From positions 1 through 29,494 of the forward strand of contig CAIRYL010000080.1 in assembly GCA_903882825.1 (NCBI GenBank): 29,494 bases of DNA. The letters run 5' to 3'. The number at the start of each line of letters is the position of its first letter. Positions within the stretch are counted from its first letter, which is position 1. Source of the stretch: an uncultured Candidatus Peregrinibacteria bacterium (GTDB lineage: Bacteria > Patescibacteriota > Gracilibacteria > CAIRYL01). The position numbers and the translations under genes were made by a program. The notes under the pieces are model-generated. The model saw nothing but the letters and a program-made list of their open reading frames with translations. It made no database searches and was not told where the DNA came from. This document shows, in pieces, positions 22,539 to 29,494 of this stretch.

Positions 22539-23155
22539 CCCAAAGGATTAAAATGTTTTGCAAAAAGGGTGGGAGCCAGAAGCATTTCAATGCGTCCTAA
22601 AATTTTTTCAGGCGGTTCGGTGGCATCCAAAAGGCTCGCTTTTTTGGTAAAAGCACATCTTTCTGAGAGTTCCGTCATATAATTTCGTACGTTCTGAAGT
22701 GTTTTTTCTGTTTCAAAAAGTTCTTTTGGATTTCCTCTGTTCGTGATTCTTTGCAGTGAAACTTCCACGGGAACATCACAAAAAAAAGTATAATGAGGTT
22801 TTAAGAATGGTTCTGCGATATTTTCAAGCCATGAAGCATCTACACCACTGGCTACTCCGTACGCCAAAGAACTCCAAATATATCGCTCGCAAATCACTAT
22901 CTTTCCGTTTTTAAGGGCTGGGAGAATTTCATTTTTTAAATGTTCTTCCCGATCTGCAAAAAATAGGAGTTGAAGTGCCGAAGGAGAAAGGGAATATGAG
23001 TGTTGCAAAATTTTTCGTAGTTCTTTTCCCAAAATTCCACCAGAAGGTTCATGAGTATGAAACACTGAAAATCCTTTTTTTTGGAGTGTTTCGGAAAGAA
23101 GTTTCGCCTGAGTGCTCGTTCCTGCGCCGTCTGGTCCCTCAAAAACAAAAAACAT
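22535..23155 (-). CDS. tmk: Thymidylate kinase with a non-canonical P-loop
   Basis: 206 residues from ATG 23155 (a TTG two codons earlier is not preferred). Makes dTDP from dTMP. The N-terminus FVFEGPDGAGTSTQAKLL is clearly the Tmk P-loop, but the Walker A lysine (usually GKST) is threonine. The DR(Y/F) motif appears as CERYIWSSLAYG, and the TMP-binding HEPSGGILGKELRKIL and LLFFADREEH are present. Loss of the lysine is unusual for a P-loop kinase, though threonine variants exist in some CPR and archaeal Tmk-like proteins as I recall. It may be active with altered phosphate binding. First gene of the tmk-fumarase-purA-mutS run. Confidence 0.85.
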   Translation of the reverse strand: MFFVFEGPDGAGTSTQAKLLSETLQKKGFSVFHTHEPSGGILGKELRKILQHSYSLSPSALQLLFFADREEHLKNEILPALKNGKIVICERYIWSSLAYGVASGVDASWLENIAEPFLKPHYTFFCDVPVEVSLQRITNRGNPKELFETEKTLQNVRNYMTELSERCAFTKKASLLDATEPPEKILGRIEMLLAPTLFAKHFNPLG

Positions 23156-23221
23156 ACACAATAAAAATTTCTAAAAAATTTTGTAAAAATTTATTCAAAA
23201 AAACAAGAAATAAAAAAACTA

Positions 23222-23992
23222 TTAATGAGAATACAAAGTTATTCCAGAGGTAATAAGAGCAATGAGAAAAGAAAATCTTAAAAAATACATTTGAGTTTTT
23301 CCCGAAAACTTTCCAAAAAAATGGAGTAAAAATGACCCCGCATAACCCCCAAAAAGGCTTCCAATAGACCATGGAAGAAATACGGAAAAAATAAGGGTAT
23401 TATAAAAGAAGCTCGCAATAACCACTACAAAAGTGGTGAACCATTCAATATAGTTTGCCTGGATTCTCAGTCGAGTAATTTGGGTATCATCAGGATCTTT
23501 TATTCTTAAAAGTGCCAACAAAAAAATGCTAATACCGGCACCTAAAACGCCCTGATACACTCCCACTAAAAATACAGAAGCGAAAAAGGTCTTTTGAGAA
23601 AGAAAAAATTTCGTAAAAAAAGGAGCAGATTCTGTAAGAATAATGGCTATGCAAACGAGTGGAAAAATCCATTTTTGATCAATTTGTGCGATTACCGATA
23701 CTCCAAAAATAGCGCCTACAGAAAGAATAAGAGAAAGGATGAAATTTTCTTTCCAATGAATTATTCTCCAGGTTGCAATGGTACTTCCAATTCCTCTAAA
23801 AAAAGATCCGACCTTAATATTTCCAATAATACTTCCGGAAGAAACCCCAGGCATAAGGAGTTGAAAGAGGGGAAGTGACAAAAACATGGTTCCTCCAAAA
23901 AGGACACCAATGCTTCCAATAACAATACCCATGAAAAAAAAGGCAAAAAATGAAGGGATGCTCCCGACAATAAAAATATCAGAGAAAAACAT
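23222..23992 (-). CDS. TauE/SafE (TSUP)-like membrane permease, second copy
   Basis: 256 residues, about eight membrane segments. The first repeat has the family's glycine-rich hairpin (GIVIGSIGVLFGGTMFLSLPLF, near residues 22-43), with the matching second-half segment GVYQGVLGAGISIFLLALLRI near 142-162. It is divergent in detail from the protein at 52-819, so probably a different subfamily and substrate. Starts at ATG 23992 and ends 66 bases before tmk. No substrate can be assigned. Confidence 0.8.
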   Translation of the reverse strand: MFFSDIFIVGSIPSFFAFFFMGIVIGSIGVLFGGTMFLSLPLFQLLMPGVSSGSIIGNIKVGSFFRGIGSTIATWRIIHWKENFILSLILSVGAIFGVSVIAQIDQKWIFPLVCIAIILTESAPFFTKFFLSQKTFFASVFLVGVYQGVLGAGISIFLLALLRIKDPDDTQITRLRIQANYIEWFTTFVVVIASFFYNTLIFSVFLPWSIGSLFGGYAGSFLLHFFGKFSGKTQMYFLRFSFLIALITSGITLYSH

Positions 23993-24115
23993 ATCTTTTG
24001 AGAATCTTTAAAAAGAGTAGCACAAAAAATAATCAATTGAAAAAAACTATTCAAAATGAAAGTTTGAATCAACACTGTTTTTAAAAAACATCAAAAGAGC
24101 TTTTTCCTTATTTTA

Positions 24116-24379
24116 TTAAAAATCAAGAAGTTCGCTAAAAAATCCGCCTTTTTTTCCTTTGTTATTATTTCCATTAAAATCATCATCATCATCTTGATTT
24201 TTGTAGGAAGAACCTTTTTTATTCTTTGACTCTTCATTATTGGACGAAGAATATTTTTCTACAATTCTATCCAGTAATCCTTTTTCTAGCCAAACACCAC
24301 GGCAATCAGGGCAGTAATTTATTTCTACTCCATGCCGTTCTGCCATGAGGAGGGCAACATTACAGGTTGGACATTTCAT
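24116..24379 (-). CDS. Zinc-ribbon (zf-TFIIB-like) protein
   Basis: 87 residues. The N-terminal 35 residues form a zf-TFIIB (COG3809-type) ribbon, C3-x2-C6 and C23-x2-C26 with the typical YCPDCRGVWLEKGLLDRI. The rest is low complexity: Ser/Asn/Lys/Asp-rich with a run of five Asp and Gly/Lys repeats, then a short FFSELLDF tail that may be a binding motif. Function is unknown for the family; nucleic-acid or protein binding is likely. A TATAAT lies about 30 bases before the ATG. Confidence 0.82.
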   Translation of the reverse strand: MKCPTCNVALLMAERHGVEINYCPDCRGVWLEKGLLDRIVEKYSSSNNEESKNKKGSSYKNQDDDDDFNGNNNKGKKGGFFSELLDF

Positions 24380-24408
24380 ATTTAAAGGGGTTAAACATTT
24401 GTCGAAAT

Positions 24409-24436
24409 ATTATACTCGAATTTTTCTTTTAGCAAA
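24409..24436 (-). promoter_or_regulatory. Likely promoter of the zinc-ribbon gene
   Basis: Minus strand TATAAT (24409-24414) with TTTGCT (24431-24436) 16 bases upstream. The leader would be about 25 bases before ATG 24379. The -10 is perfect, the -35 weak. Confidence 0.4.
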
Positions 24437-24518
24437 AATATCTTTATAAAAAAACACTTATTTTAAAAATGGAATGGAACATTGAATTACTCGAATATTT
24501 TATTTTTTCCTTGGGAAA

Positions 24519-24556
24519 TAAAAAACACCATTTTCCCAAAAAAATAGGAAAAATGG
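24519..24556 (-). terminator. Terminator overlapping the 3' end of tRNA-Asp
   Basis: On the minus strand CCATTTTTCC (24556-24547) pairs with GGGAAAATGG (24537-24528) with one mismatch, loop of nine, then TGTTTTTT. The CCA of the tRNA is the first part of the stem, so tRNA end and terminator share bases. Confidence 0.55.
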
Positions 24557-24630
24557 CGGGACAGAAGGGGCTCGAACCCTCGACCTCCGCCGTGACAGGG
24601 CGGCGCTCTAACCAACTGAGCTACTGCCCC
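24554..24630 (-). tRNA. tRNA-Asp(GTC)
   Basis: Minus strand: acceptor GGGGCAG (24630-24624) pairs with CTGTCCC (24564-24558) with one G-T pair, discriminator G, CCA encoded. D arm GCTC/GAGC, anticodon stem CCGCC/GGCGG with loop CTGTCAC giving GTC, T loop GTTCGAGCC. A terminator begins at its CCA. Confidence 0.95.
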
Positions 24631-24742
24631 ACAAAATATTTTCTGGAGCCTTGGAGATGATACTCAAAAAAAAGGGGGCATGGCAAGATTTTTTATATTT
24701 TTTCTTTTTCTTGAAAAAAATATATTTCGTGCGCTTTCTTTC

Positions 24743-24771
24743 TTGTCAATTCTGATTCTTCTGGGTACCAT
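24743..24771 (+). promoter_or_regulatory. secD: Possible secD promoter
   Basis: TTGTCA (24743-24748), 17-base spacer, TACCAT (24766-24771), about 27 bases before the secD ATG. The spacing is ideal and the -35 good, but the -10 is only a fair match. Confidence 0.35.
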
Positions 24772-24797
24772 TGGCGAGATTTTTTTAATACTTTTGT

Positions 24798-26819
24798 ATG
24801 AAAACTTGGTTGTGGACGAAAATACTGTTTTTTATACTTCTGAGCGGAGTCTTTGTGCTCGTCGCACTTCCTGAAAATATAAAAAGTACTCTTCCTGGAT
24901 TTATTCAAGATCGAATTGTGGGGAAAGACTTGAAATTAGGGATTGATTTACGAGGAGGAACTCAAATTGAGTATGCGATTGACTTTACGGCTGCCGAACA
25001 GCAGGTTGCACTTACAAAAAGTGATAATGATCCGAAAAATGATTTAGATGCAGTAAACCGTAATGAAATTGCGAATGGAGTAAAAGAGACACTTCAACGT
25101 CGTATTGACCCAGATGGAACGAAAGAAGTAAATATTTCAGTAGTAGATATTAATGGAGAAAAACATATTACAGTGGCTCTTACTGCCGATATTGATACTC
25201 CTGAAATGAGATCAAAACTAGAAAAAAGCATAGATCTTCAGTTTAAAGAACCCATGACAGGGGATGATAGAAAGGCGATTGCGACTTCTCTTTTAGCAAA
25301 AATTTCAAAAGGAGAATCTTCATTTGAATCCGCAGGAAAAGAATTAGGGATTACCGTTGATCCACAAGAGCTTTCTTATGATCAAATTAAGAATTCTTTT
25401 CAGGCAAATGGTGAAAAATTGTGGAATGCTGAATTTGGAAAAGTATTTCCAGAGCCTCTTACAACGGTACAATATGCGGTTTCAGGTGGACAACTCGTAT
25501 CCCAAGACGTTGCGTTGGTGGCTGTTCCAAAGGAAAAGAAAATGAAAGATAAAACAGTACAACAAGCAGAAAAGAAATTTTTAGAAGCAAAAGTTGATTT
25601 TAAAAATTCAGGTGTCCCAAAAGCTATTTCAGAAATTGACCAAGCTTTTGTAGAACCAGTGGCAAAATTGGAACAAGGCGGTATTTCTGATGTACTGGAA
25701 AATGCGAATGGTTATTTTTTATATACTCGTTTGCCGGTAGTAAAAGGAGAAGTAGCCTCAAAATATGATGAAATTTTTATTGGGAAAACGGAAGAAAAAG
25801 CAAAAGAAAAAATTGATGCTGCTAAAAAATCTGTTACTCCTCAAGAAAAAACTATAAAAGAAGAAGTGTTAGTCCTTCAAACGCTCGCGATATCAGATCA
25901 ATGGAAAGATACTCCATTAGGAGGTGCTCAATTTAAAAATGCTAAACCTTCTTCCGACCAAAATGGGATTCCTGTAACAGCCATTACTTTTAATGCACAA
26001 GGTGCGCAGCTTTTTGAAGAATTTACAGGTCGTCTTTCTGTGAGAAATAATCCTATTTGTTCTGATAGTAAAGGGGGAACAGGAGGAGACCAATTCGCTA
26101 TTTTTGTAGGAGGGGAACTTATTTCGGCACCGTGTGTTCATGAAAAAATTTCAGGAGGATCGGCGATTATTACTTCTGGTGCGCAAAGTTATAAATCAGC
26201 GCTCGACTATGCGACAAAACTTTCGAATGACCTTAACGCAGGGGCGACACCTGCCCCCATTCATGTTATATCTGAGCGAAAAATTTCGGCAGCACTGGGA
26301 GATGATGCTATGGAAAAATCTATTATTTCAGCGGGTCTTGGATTTTTAGCGGTGGCAATATGGATGCTTGTTTTTTATCGATTTTTAGGCTTTATTGCCA
26401 TTATAGCACTCTCGTTTTATGCTCTTGCCATTATTTTTATTCTGAAATATTTTGGATTTATTGTATTAACACTTGCAGGAGTAGCGGGCATTATTCTTTC
26501 AGTAGGAATGGCGGTAGATGCAAATATTTTAATTTTTGAACGAATAAAAGAAGAGCTGAAGGATGGGAAAAATTTTGCATCTGCGGTAGCGTTAGGATTT
26601 GAAAGAGCATGGACATCTATTCGAGATTCTAATATTTCTTCGCTTATAACGTGTCTTATTTTATTTGCTTTTGGAACCTCTATTATTAAGGGATTTTCGG
26701 TAGCATTGGCGCTTGGAATTTTACTTTCTATGTTTACGGCTATTACTCTTACAAGAATGCTTATTTTAGCACTGACTCCAAAAATTATTCTTGAGAAAAA
26801 GTTTTTATTGGGAGCATAA
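24798..26819 (+). CDS. secD: Protein translocase subunit SecD with a parvulin-like insertion
   Basis: 673 residues. SecD with SecF uses the proton gradient to pull proteins outward from SecYEG. Membrane helix 1 (8-23) is followed by LKLGIDLRGGTQIEY (46-59, the SecD signature), a large periplasmic region (60-500), then five helices (about 507-660) with GMAVDANILIFERIKEEL (570-587). The part between LDLQF-type strand (about 150) and TPLGGAQFKNAK (372) is an insertion of about 210 residues not seen in simple SecD. Parts of it resemble parvulin/SurA domains: LLAKISKGESSFESAGKELG (165-184) and VEPVAKLEQGGISDVLENANGYFL (285-308). secF is not next; an FAD oxidoreductase follows after 22 bases. Confidence 0.93.
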   Translation: MKTWLWTKILFFILLSGVFVLVALPENIKSTLPGFIQDRIVGKDLKLGIDLRGGTQIEYAIDFTAAEQQVALTKSDNDPKNDLDAVNRNEIANGVKETLQRRIDPDGTKEVNISVVDINGEKHITVALTADIDTPEMRSKLEKSIDLQFKEPMTGDDRKAIATSLLAKISKGESSFESAGKELGITVDPQELSYDQIKNSFQANGEKLWNAEFGKVFPEPLTTVQYAVSGGQLVSQDVALVAVPKEKKMKDKTVQQAEKKFLEAKVDFKNSGVPKAISEIDQAFVEPVAKLEQGGISDVLENANGYFLYTRLPVVKGEVASKYDEIFIGKTEEKAKEKIDAAKKSVTPQEKTIKEEVLVLQTLAISDQWKDTPLGGAQFKNAKPSSDQNGIPVTAITFNAQGAQLFEEFTGRLSVRNNPICSDSKGGTGGDQFAIFVGGELISAPCVHEKISGGSAIITSGAQSYKSALDYATKLSNDLNAGATPAPIHVISERKISAALGDDAMEKSIISAGLGFLAVAIWMLVFYRFLGFIAIIALSFYALAIIFILKYFGFIVLTLAGVAGIILSVGMAVDANILIFERIKEELKDGKNFASAVALGFERAWTSIRDSNISSLITCLILFAFGTSIIKGFSVALALGILLSMFTAITLTRMLILALTPKIILEKKFLLGA

Positions 26820-26841
26820 TAAATTTAAAAACGTATTTTTG

Positions 26842-28344
26842 GTGTCTAAATCGCATATTCTTATTATCGGAGCAGGACCAGCAGGGCTTACTGCTGGTTT
26901 TGAGATTTTACAAAAAACATCTTCGATTCCTGTTATTTTGGAAGCAAGTGAAATAATTGGCGGAATTTCACAAACTGCTGAGTATAAGGGGAATAAAATA
27001 GATATTGGAGGACATCGTTTTTTTTCAAAGTCCGATACGGTTATGAAATTTTGGGAGCAGTTTTTCCCAACAGAATCTGGAGAAGTTTCTCCTCAAAAAA
27101 CAGATTTGGTCATGCTTATTCGGCAAAGAGTATCTCGTATTTTTTATCTCAGAAAGTTTTTTGCATACCCGCTTTCTTTGTCGTTTCAAACCCTTCAAAA
27201 TTTAGGAATTTTGAATTCTATTTCTATTTTTTTCAGTTTTCTTTCTGCAAAAATATTCCCGAAATCTTCAGAAAAATCTTTAGAGGATTTTTTTATTAAC
27301 CGCTTTGGGAAGCGTTTATATAAGACTTTTTTTAAAGATTATACCGAGAAAGTATGGGGGAAAAAATGTACAGAGCTTTCTTCGGAGTGGGGGGTTCAAC
27401 GAATAAAAGGACTTTCCTTGCTCAAAGCCATTTGGGATGCTTTTTTAAAATTTTTTCCATCTGATGACCAAAAATCTCTTCATCAAAAAAATAAGGAAAC
27501 GAGTCTTATTGAACGATTTTTATATCCGAAATTTGGACCAGGGCAATTTTGGGAACATTTAGCGCTTCAAATAGAGCAACGAGGAGGAAAAATTTATATG
27601 AATGAAAAAGTAACGCACGTTATAAACGACGATCATCATATTTCCGCGGTTATTACTACCAATAGCAAAACAGGGAAACAAACGAGATATGAAGGAGATT
27701 ATCTGCTTTCGTCTATGCCTCTTCGGGAGTTATTTTCTGCATTTTCAACCGTTCCACAAGAGACCAAAAAACTTGCAGAAACACTGGAATATCGAGATTT
27801 TTTTACAGTTGGAGTTCTTCTGAGTGCCTTATCAATTCAGCAAGAAACGAAAATTGTAGATCACTGGATTTATATTCAAGAAAAAGATGTACAAGTGGGG
27901 AGAATACAAATTTTTAATAATTGGAGCCCTTATTTAGTAAAAGATCCTGATAAAATTTGGATTGGTATGGAATATTTTGCGAATGAAGGGGATTTTTTAT
28001 GGCAAAAATCGGATGAAGATTTACAAAAACTTGCCTGTGAAGAGCTGGAAAAAATAGGATTTGCACAGAGAAAAGATGTGGAAGATACCTGTATTATTCG
28101 GGTTCCAAAGGCATATCCAGTGTATTTTGGAAAAGGGTATGAATCCTTTTCTTCTCTTCGATCCTATCTGGACACTCTTCAAAATTTATTTTGTATTGGG
28201 CGAAATGGAATGCATCGATATAATAATCAAGATCATTCCATGCTTTCGGCAATAGAGGCGGTGAAAAATATTGTGAGTGGAAAAACTGAAAAACATAATA
28301 TTTGGCAAGTAAATGCCGAAAATGAGTATCACGAGAAAAAATAG
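26842..28344 (+). CDS. FAD-dependent oxidoreductase (amine oxidase / UDP-galactopyranose mutase-like)
   Basis: About 500 residues from GTG 26842; an ATG at 26791 inside secD is less likely. The N-terminal FAD-binding GxGxxG is ILIIGAGPAGLTAGFEIL, with VILEASEIIGG and DIGGHRFFSKSD next (the latter typical of protoporphyrinogen-oxidase and LPS-type oxidoreductases, COG1232). The C-terminal FAD site is seen in CIGRNGMHRYNNQDHSMLSAIEA. No membrane helix. The substrate could be a sugar nucleotide, carotenoid or porphyrin-like molecule, and sequence alone cannot decide; heme genes are absent here. It starts 22 bases after secD and is probably co-transcribed with it. The end is three bases from the convergent HicA-like gene. 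Confidence 0.83.
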   Translation: MSKSHILIIGAGPAGLTAGFEILQKTSSIPVILEASEIIGGISQTAEYKGNKIDIGGHRFFSKSDTVMKFWEQFFPTESGEVSPQKTDLVMLIRQRVSRIFYLRKFFAYPLSLSFQTLQNLGILNSISIFFSFLSAKIFPKSSEKSLEDFFINRFGKRLYKTFFKDYTEKVWGKKCTELSSEWGVQRIKGLSLLKAIWDAFLKFFPSDDQKSLHQKNKETSLIERFLYPKFGPGQFWEHLALQIEQRGGKIYMNEKVTHVINDDHHISAVITTNSKTGKQTRYEGDYLLSSMPLRELFSAFSTVPQETKKLAETLEYRDFFTVGVLLSALSIQQETKIVDHWIYIQEKDVQVGRIQIFNNWSPYLVKDPDKIWIGMEYFANEGDFLWQKSDEDLQKLACEELEKIGFAQRKDVEDTCIIRVPKAYPVYFGKGYESFSSLRSYLDTLQNLFCIGRNGMHRYNNQDHSMLSAIEAVKNIVSGKTEKHNIWQVNAENEYHEKK

Positions 28345-28347
28345 CCC

Positions 28348-28677
28348 TTAAATATTGTTTAAAAAATCTTGAAGTTCTATTCCTATTTCTCTAAGGATTC
28401 TTTTGATAAGGGGAGGGGAAAGAGTTTCTGTACTATGATTACAGGGAAGTTTAATTTTAAATATTCCCCTCCGAGAGCAATCCATAATCACCAATATCGG
28501 GTGATCGCCAGAAGAAAGTATATCAAACAAAATTCTTTGTGAATGGAGGTAACGTATAAGATCTCTTTTAAATTTTTCAGCTTTCAATGATGGCATTTTT
28601 TGAGGATGGTTTTTTTTTACATGATTATTACGTGTTGTCTTTTCTGAAGATATTGATACTGCATGAGCGTTTGCCAT
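28348..28677 (-). CDS. HicA-like (YcfA/dsRBD-fold) small protein
   Basis: About 109 residues from ATG 28677; ATG 28596 (residue 28) gives an 82-residue form nearer the length of HicA, and ATG 28698 gives seven more. The C-terminal 75 residues follow the HicA pattern: a helix FKRDLIRYLHSQ, strand, the SSGDHPILV segment with the key His, a strand FKIKLPCNHS, and the helix SPPLIKRILREIGI. HicA is an mRNA interferase toxin. No HicB antitoxin gene is beside it, so it may be an orphan. The N-terminal extension is unconserved. Ends 3 bases from the FAD gene. Confidence 0.5.
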   Translation of the reverse strand: MANAHAVSISSEKTTRNNHVKKNHPQKMPSLKAEKFKRDLIRYLHSQRILFDILSSGDHPILVIMDCSRRGIFKIKLPCNHSTETLSPPLIKRILREIGIELQDFLNNI

Positions 28678-28817
28678 ATAGTAAAATTTAGCCCGCATTG
28701 TGCGCAATATTTATAAAAATGCAAGAGACTTTTTGGTACAGTTAATTCTGTTTTTAAATTGTGGAGGATCAATGGGAATTTTTTACCGTCTTCATGGATC
28801 CATCACAATTTTTTTTA

Positions 28818-28846
28818 TTGATATTTTAAAAAATTGTTTTTATAGT
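28818..28846 (+). promoter_or_regulatory. Promoter for the gene at the window's right edge
   Basis: TTGATA (28818-28823), 17-base AT-rich spacer, TATAGT (28841-28846). It is 19 bases before the ATG at 28866, giving a very short leader. Spacing and both boxes are good. Confidence 0.6.
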
Positions 28847-28865
28847 AAGATTTTTACTCCTTATT

Positions 28866-29494
28866 ATGGGAGGTATGCATTTGTCTGTGGAAGGGGACAG
28901 GGGAAATGAAAATACCAATAATACTAATACTGAAATAGCTCATGCTCAAAAATTATCGTTACATTCACCTGAGTTACTAGAAGCAGGAAGTTCAATATTG
29001 GTGCTTGTTTTGGTAGGAGTAATGGTAAGAAAAAAAATAAAGAATTTATTTCCTCAAAAAAAGAATATAAAAGATTCGATGCCTCGCCCACCAAATCTTT
29101 CTTTTGTAAAAAAAGAGAAAAAAGATGTTATTACTGCTTTAGAATTAAATGCTGACTTTCAAAGAAAATGTTTGCAGAACATTGAAAATGCTACCACGGA
29201 AAGAGAGATTACCAGTATTGTTCGTAATGCATCTTCTATTTGTAAAATTTGTGAACAGGTAAGCCGTCTTTCACTTCCTGAAAACTTAACAACAATAAGC
29301 ATCAATGGGATTCAAACTTCTCTTTCGGATGAGAACTCTACAGCGGTATTATCTATTTTTTTAAATTATTTACGGGAAATAAAAAATATATATTGGTTTA
29401 TGGTGTATAAAGATGGTGAACAAAATGATATTTTTATGGAGATGGGAACCTTTATGATTGAGAGTTTTTTAGAAAATTCCACTCGGAAATCTAC
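28866..29494 (+). CDS. Single-pass membrane protein, unknown, 3' end outside the window
   Basis: An open frame runs from ATG 28866 to the last base with no stop (209 codons visible). A second ATG at 28875 is possible. The N-terminus is polar and Asn-rich (residues 1-36), followed by one membrane helix (about 39-54, AGSSILVLVLVGVMVRK), basic residues, then a soluble helical part with two Cys close together (ICKICEQ, near residues 124-130) and a region NYLREIKNIYWFMVYKDG. The N-terminus would be outside and the bulk inside. I recognise no family. A good promoter lies just before it. Confidence 0.6.
   Translation, partial: MGGMHLSVEGDRGNENTNNTNTEIAHAQKLSLHSPELLEAGSSILVLVLVGVMVRKKIKNLFPQKKNIKDSMPRPPNLSFVKKEKKDVITALELNADFQRKCLQNIENATTEREITSIVRNASSICKICEQVSRLSLPENLTTISINGIQTSLSDENSTAVLSIFLNYLREIKNIYWFMVYKDGEQNDIFMEMGTFMIESFLENSTRKS

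Noticed and set aside
16871..23155. UGA read as glycine (code 25)
   Set aside because: TGA ends purA, fumarase, tmk and the mutS fragment at the positions expected for these families, so it is a stop.
24680..24874. Hydrophobic 64-codon frame before secD
   Set aside because: It overlaps the secD start in another frame, has no family features, and its hydrophobicity reflects T-rich sequence.
28700..28909. 69-codon frame at the right end
   Set aside because: It overlaps the better frame at 28866 that has a promoter, and has no recognisable features.

Overview
The window looks like a chromosome segment from an AT-rich, fast-evolving bacterium with a compact genome, most likely a Patescibacteria/CPR lineage of the Peregrinibacteria type. 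That placement is inferred from gene content, short intergenic spaces and protein style, and no marker phylogeny was run. TGA ends several well-bounded genes (purA, fumarase, tmk, the mutS fragment), so the UGA=Gly code of Gracilibacteria and SR1 is not in use. Most starts have no visible Shine-Dalgarno sequence, and several have a -10 box very close upstream. All six intact tRNA-type genes described below carry an encoded CCA.

Layout. 1-1117: end of a terminator, a TauE/SafE-type permease, then tRNA-Thr(GGT) and tRNA-Thr(CGT) with a terminator. 1118-3671: rlmE converging on a minus-strand metK - small membrane protein - queD group. 3793-5591: a small membrane protein, then hisG and a HAD phosphatase (minus). 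5601-9936: RNase J with a structured leader, a DedA protein, a 2Fe-2S ferredoxin and a LysM/M23 envelope protein, all minus. 10064-10407: tRNA-Arg(TCG), a decayed partial copy of it, and tRNA-Leu(GAG). 10545-12808: rpsA (four S1 domains) with terminator and a palindromic leader, then a membrane-anchored metallophosphoesterase. 12816-14970: groES-groEL behind a consensus promoter overlapped by a perfect CIRCE operator. 14913-16297: an accessory island with a SLATT-like two-helix membrane protein, a REP-associated tyrosine transposase (RAYT), and a family of about 28-bp palindromes. 16322-18409: purN converging on an aspartate-4-decarboxylase-like aminotransferase. 18467-23155: tmk, class I fumarase, purA and a mutS that lacks its ATPase half, in one minus-strand run. 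23222-24630: a second TauE/SafE-like permease, a zinc-ribbon protein, tRNA-Asp(GTC). 24798-28344: a secD with a large parvulin-like insertion, then an FAD oxidoreductase. 28348-29494: a HicA-like small protein and a one-helix protein running off the window edge.

The most distinctive part is the RAYT/REP island. Palindromes with conserved outer arms (GTAGAGACG / CGTCTCTAC) and variable but still self-complementary cores occur between groES and groEL, after groEL, three times in frame inside the transposase gene, and after it. The varying cores are compensatory, which points to selection or replication acting on the hairpin. Other points for a second look are the truncated MutS, the SLATT-like protein that overlaps the RAYT start, the SecD insertion, the thymidylate kinase without a Walker A lysine, the tRNA-Arg partial duplication, and the structured leaders of rpsA and RNase J.
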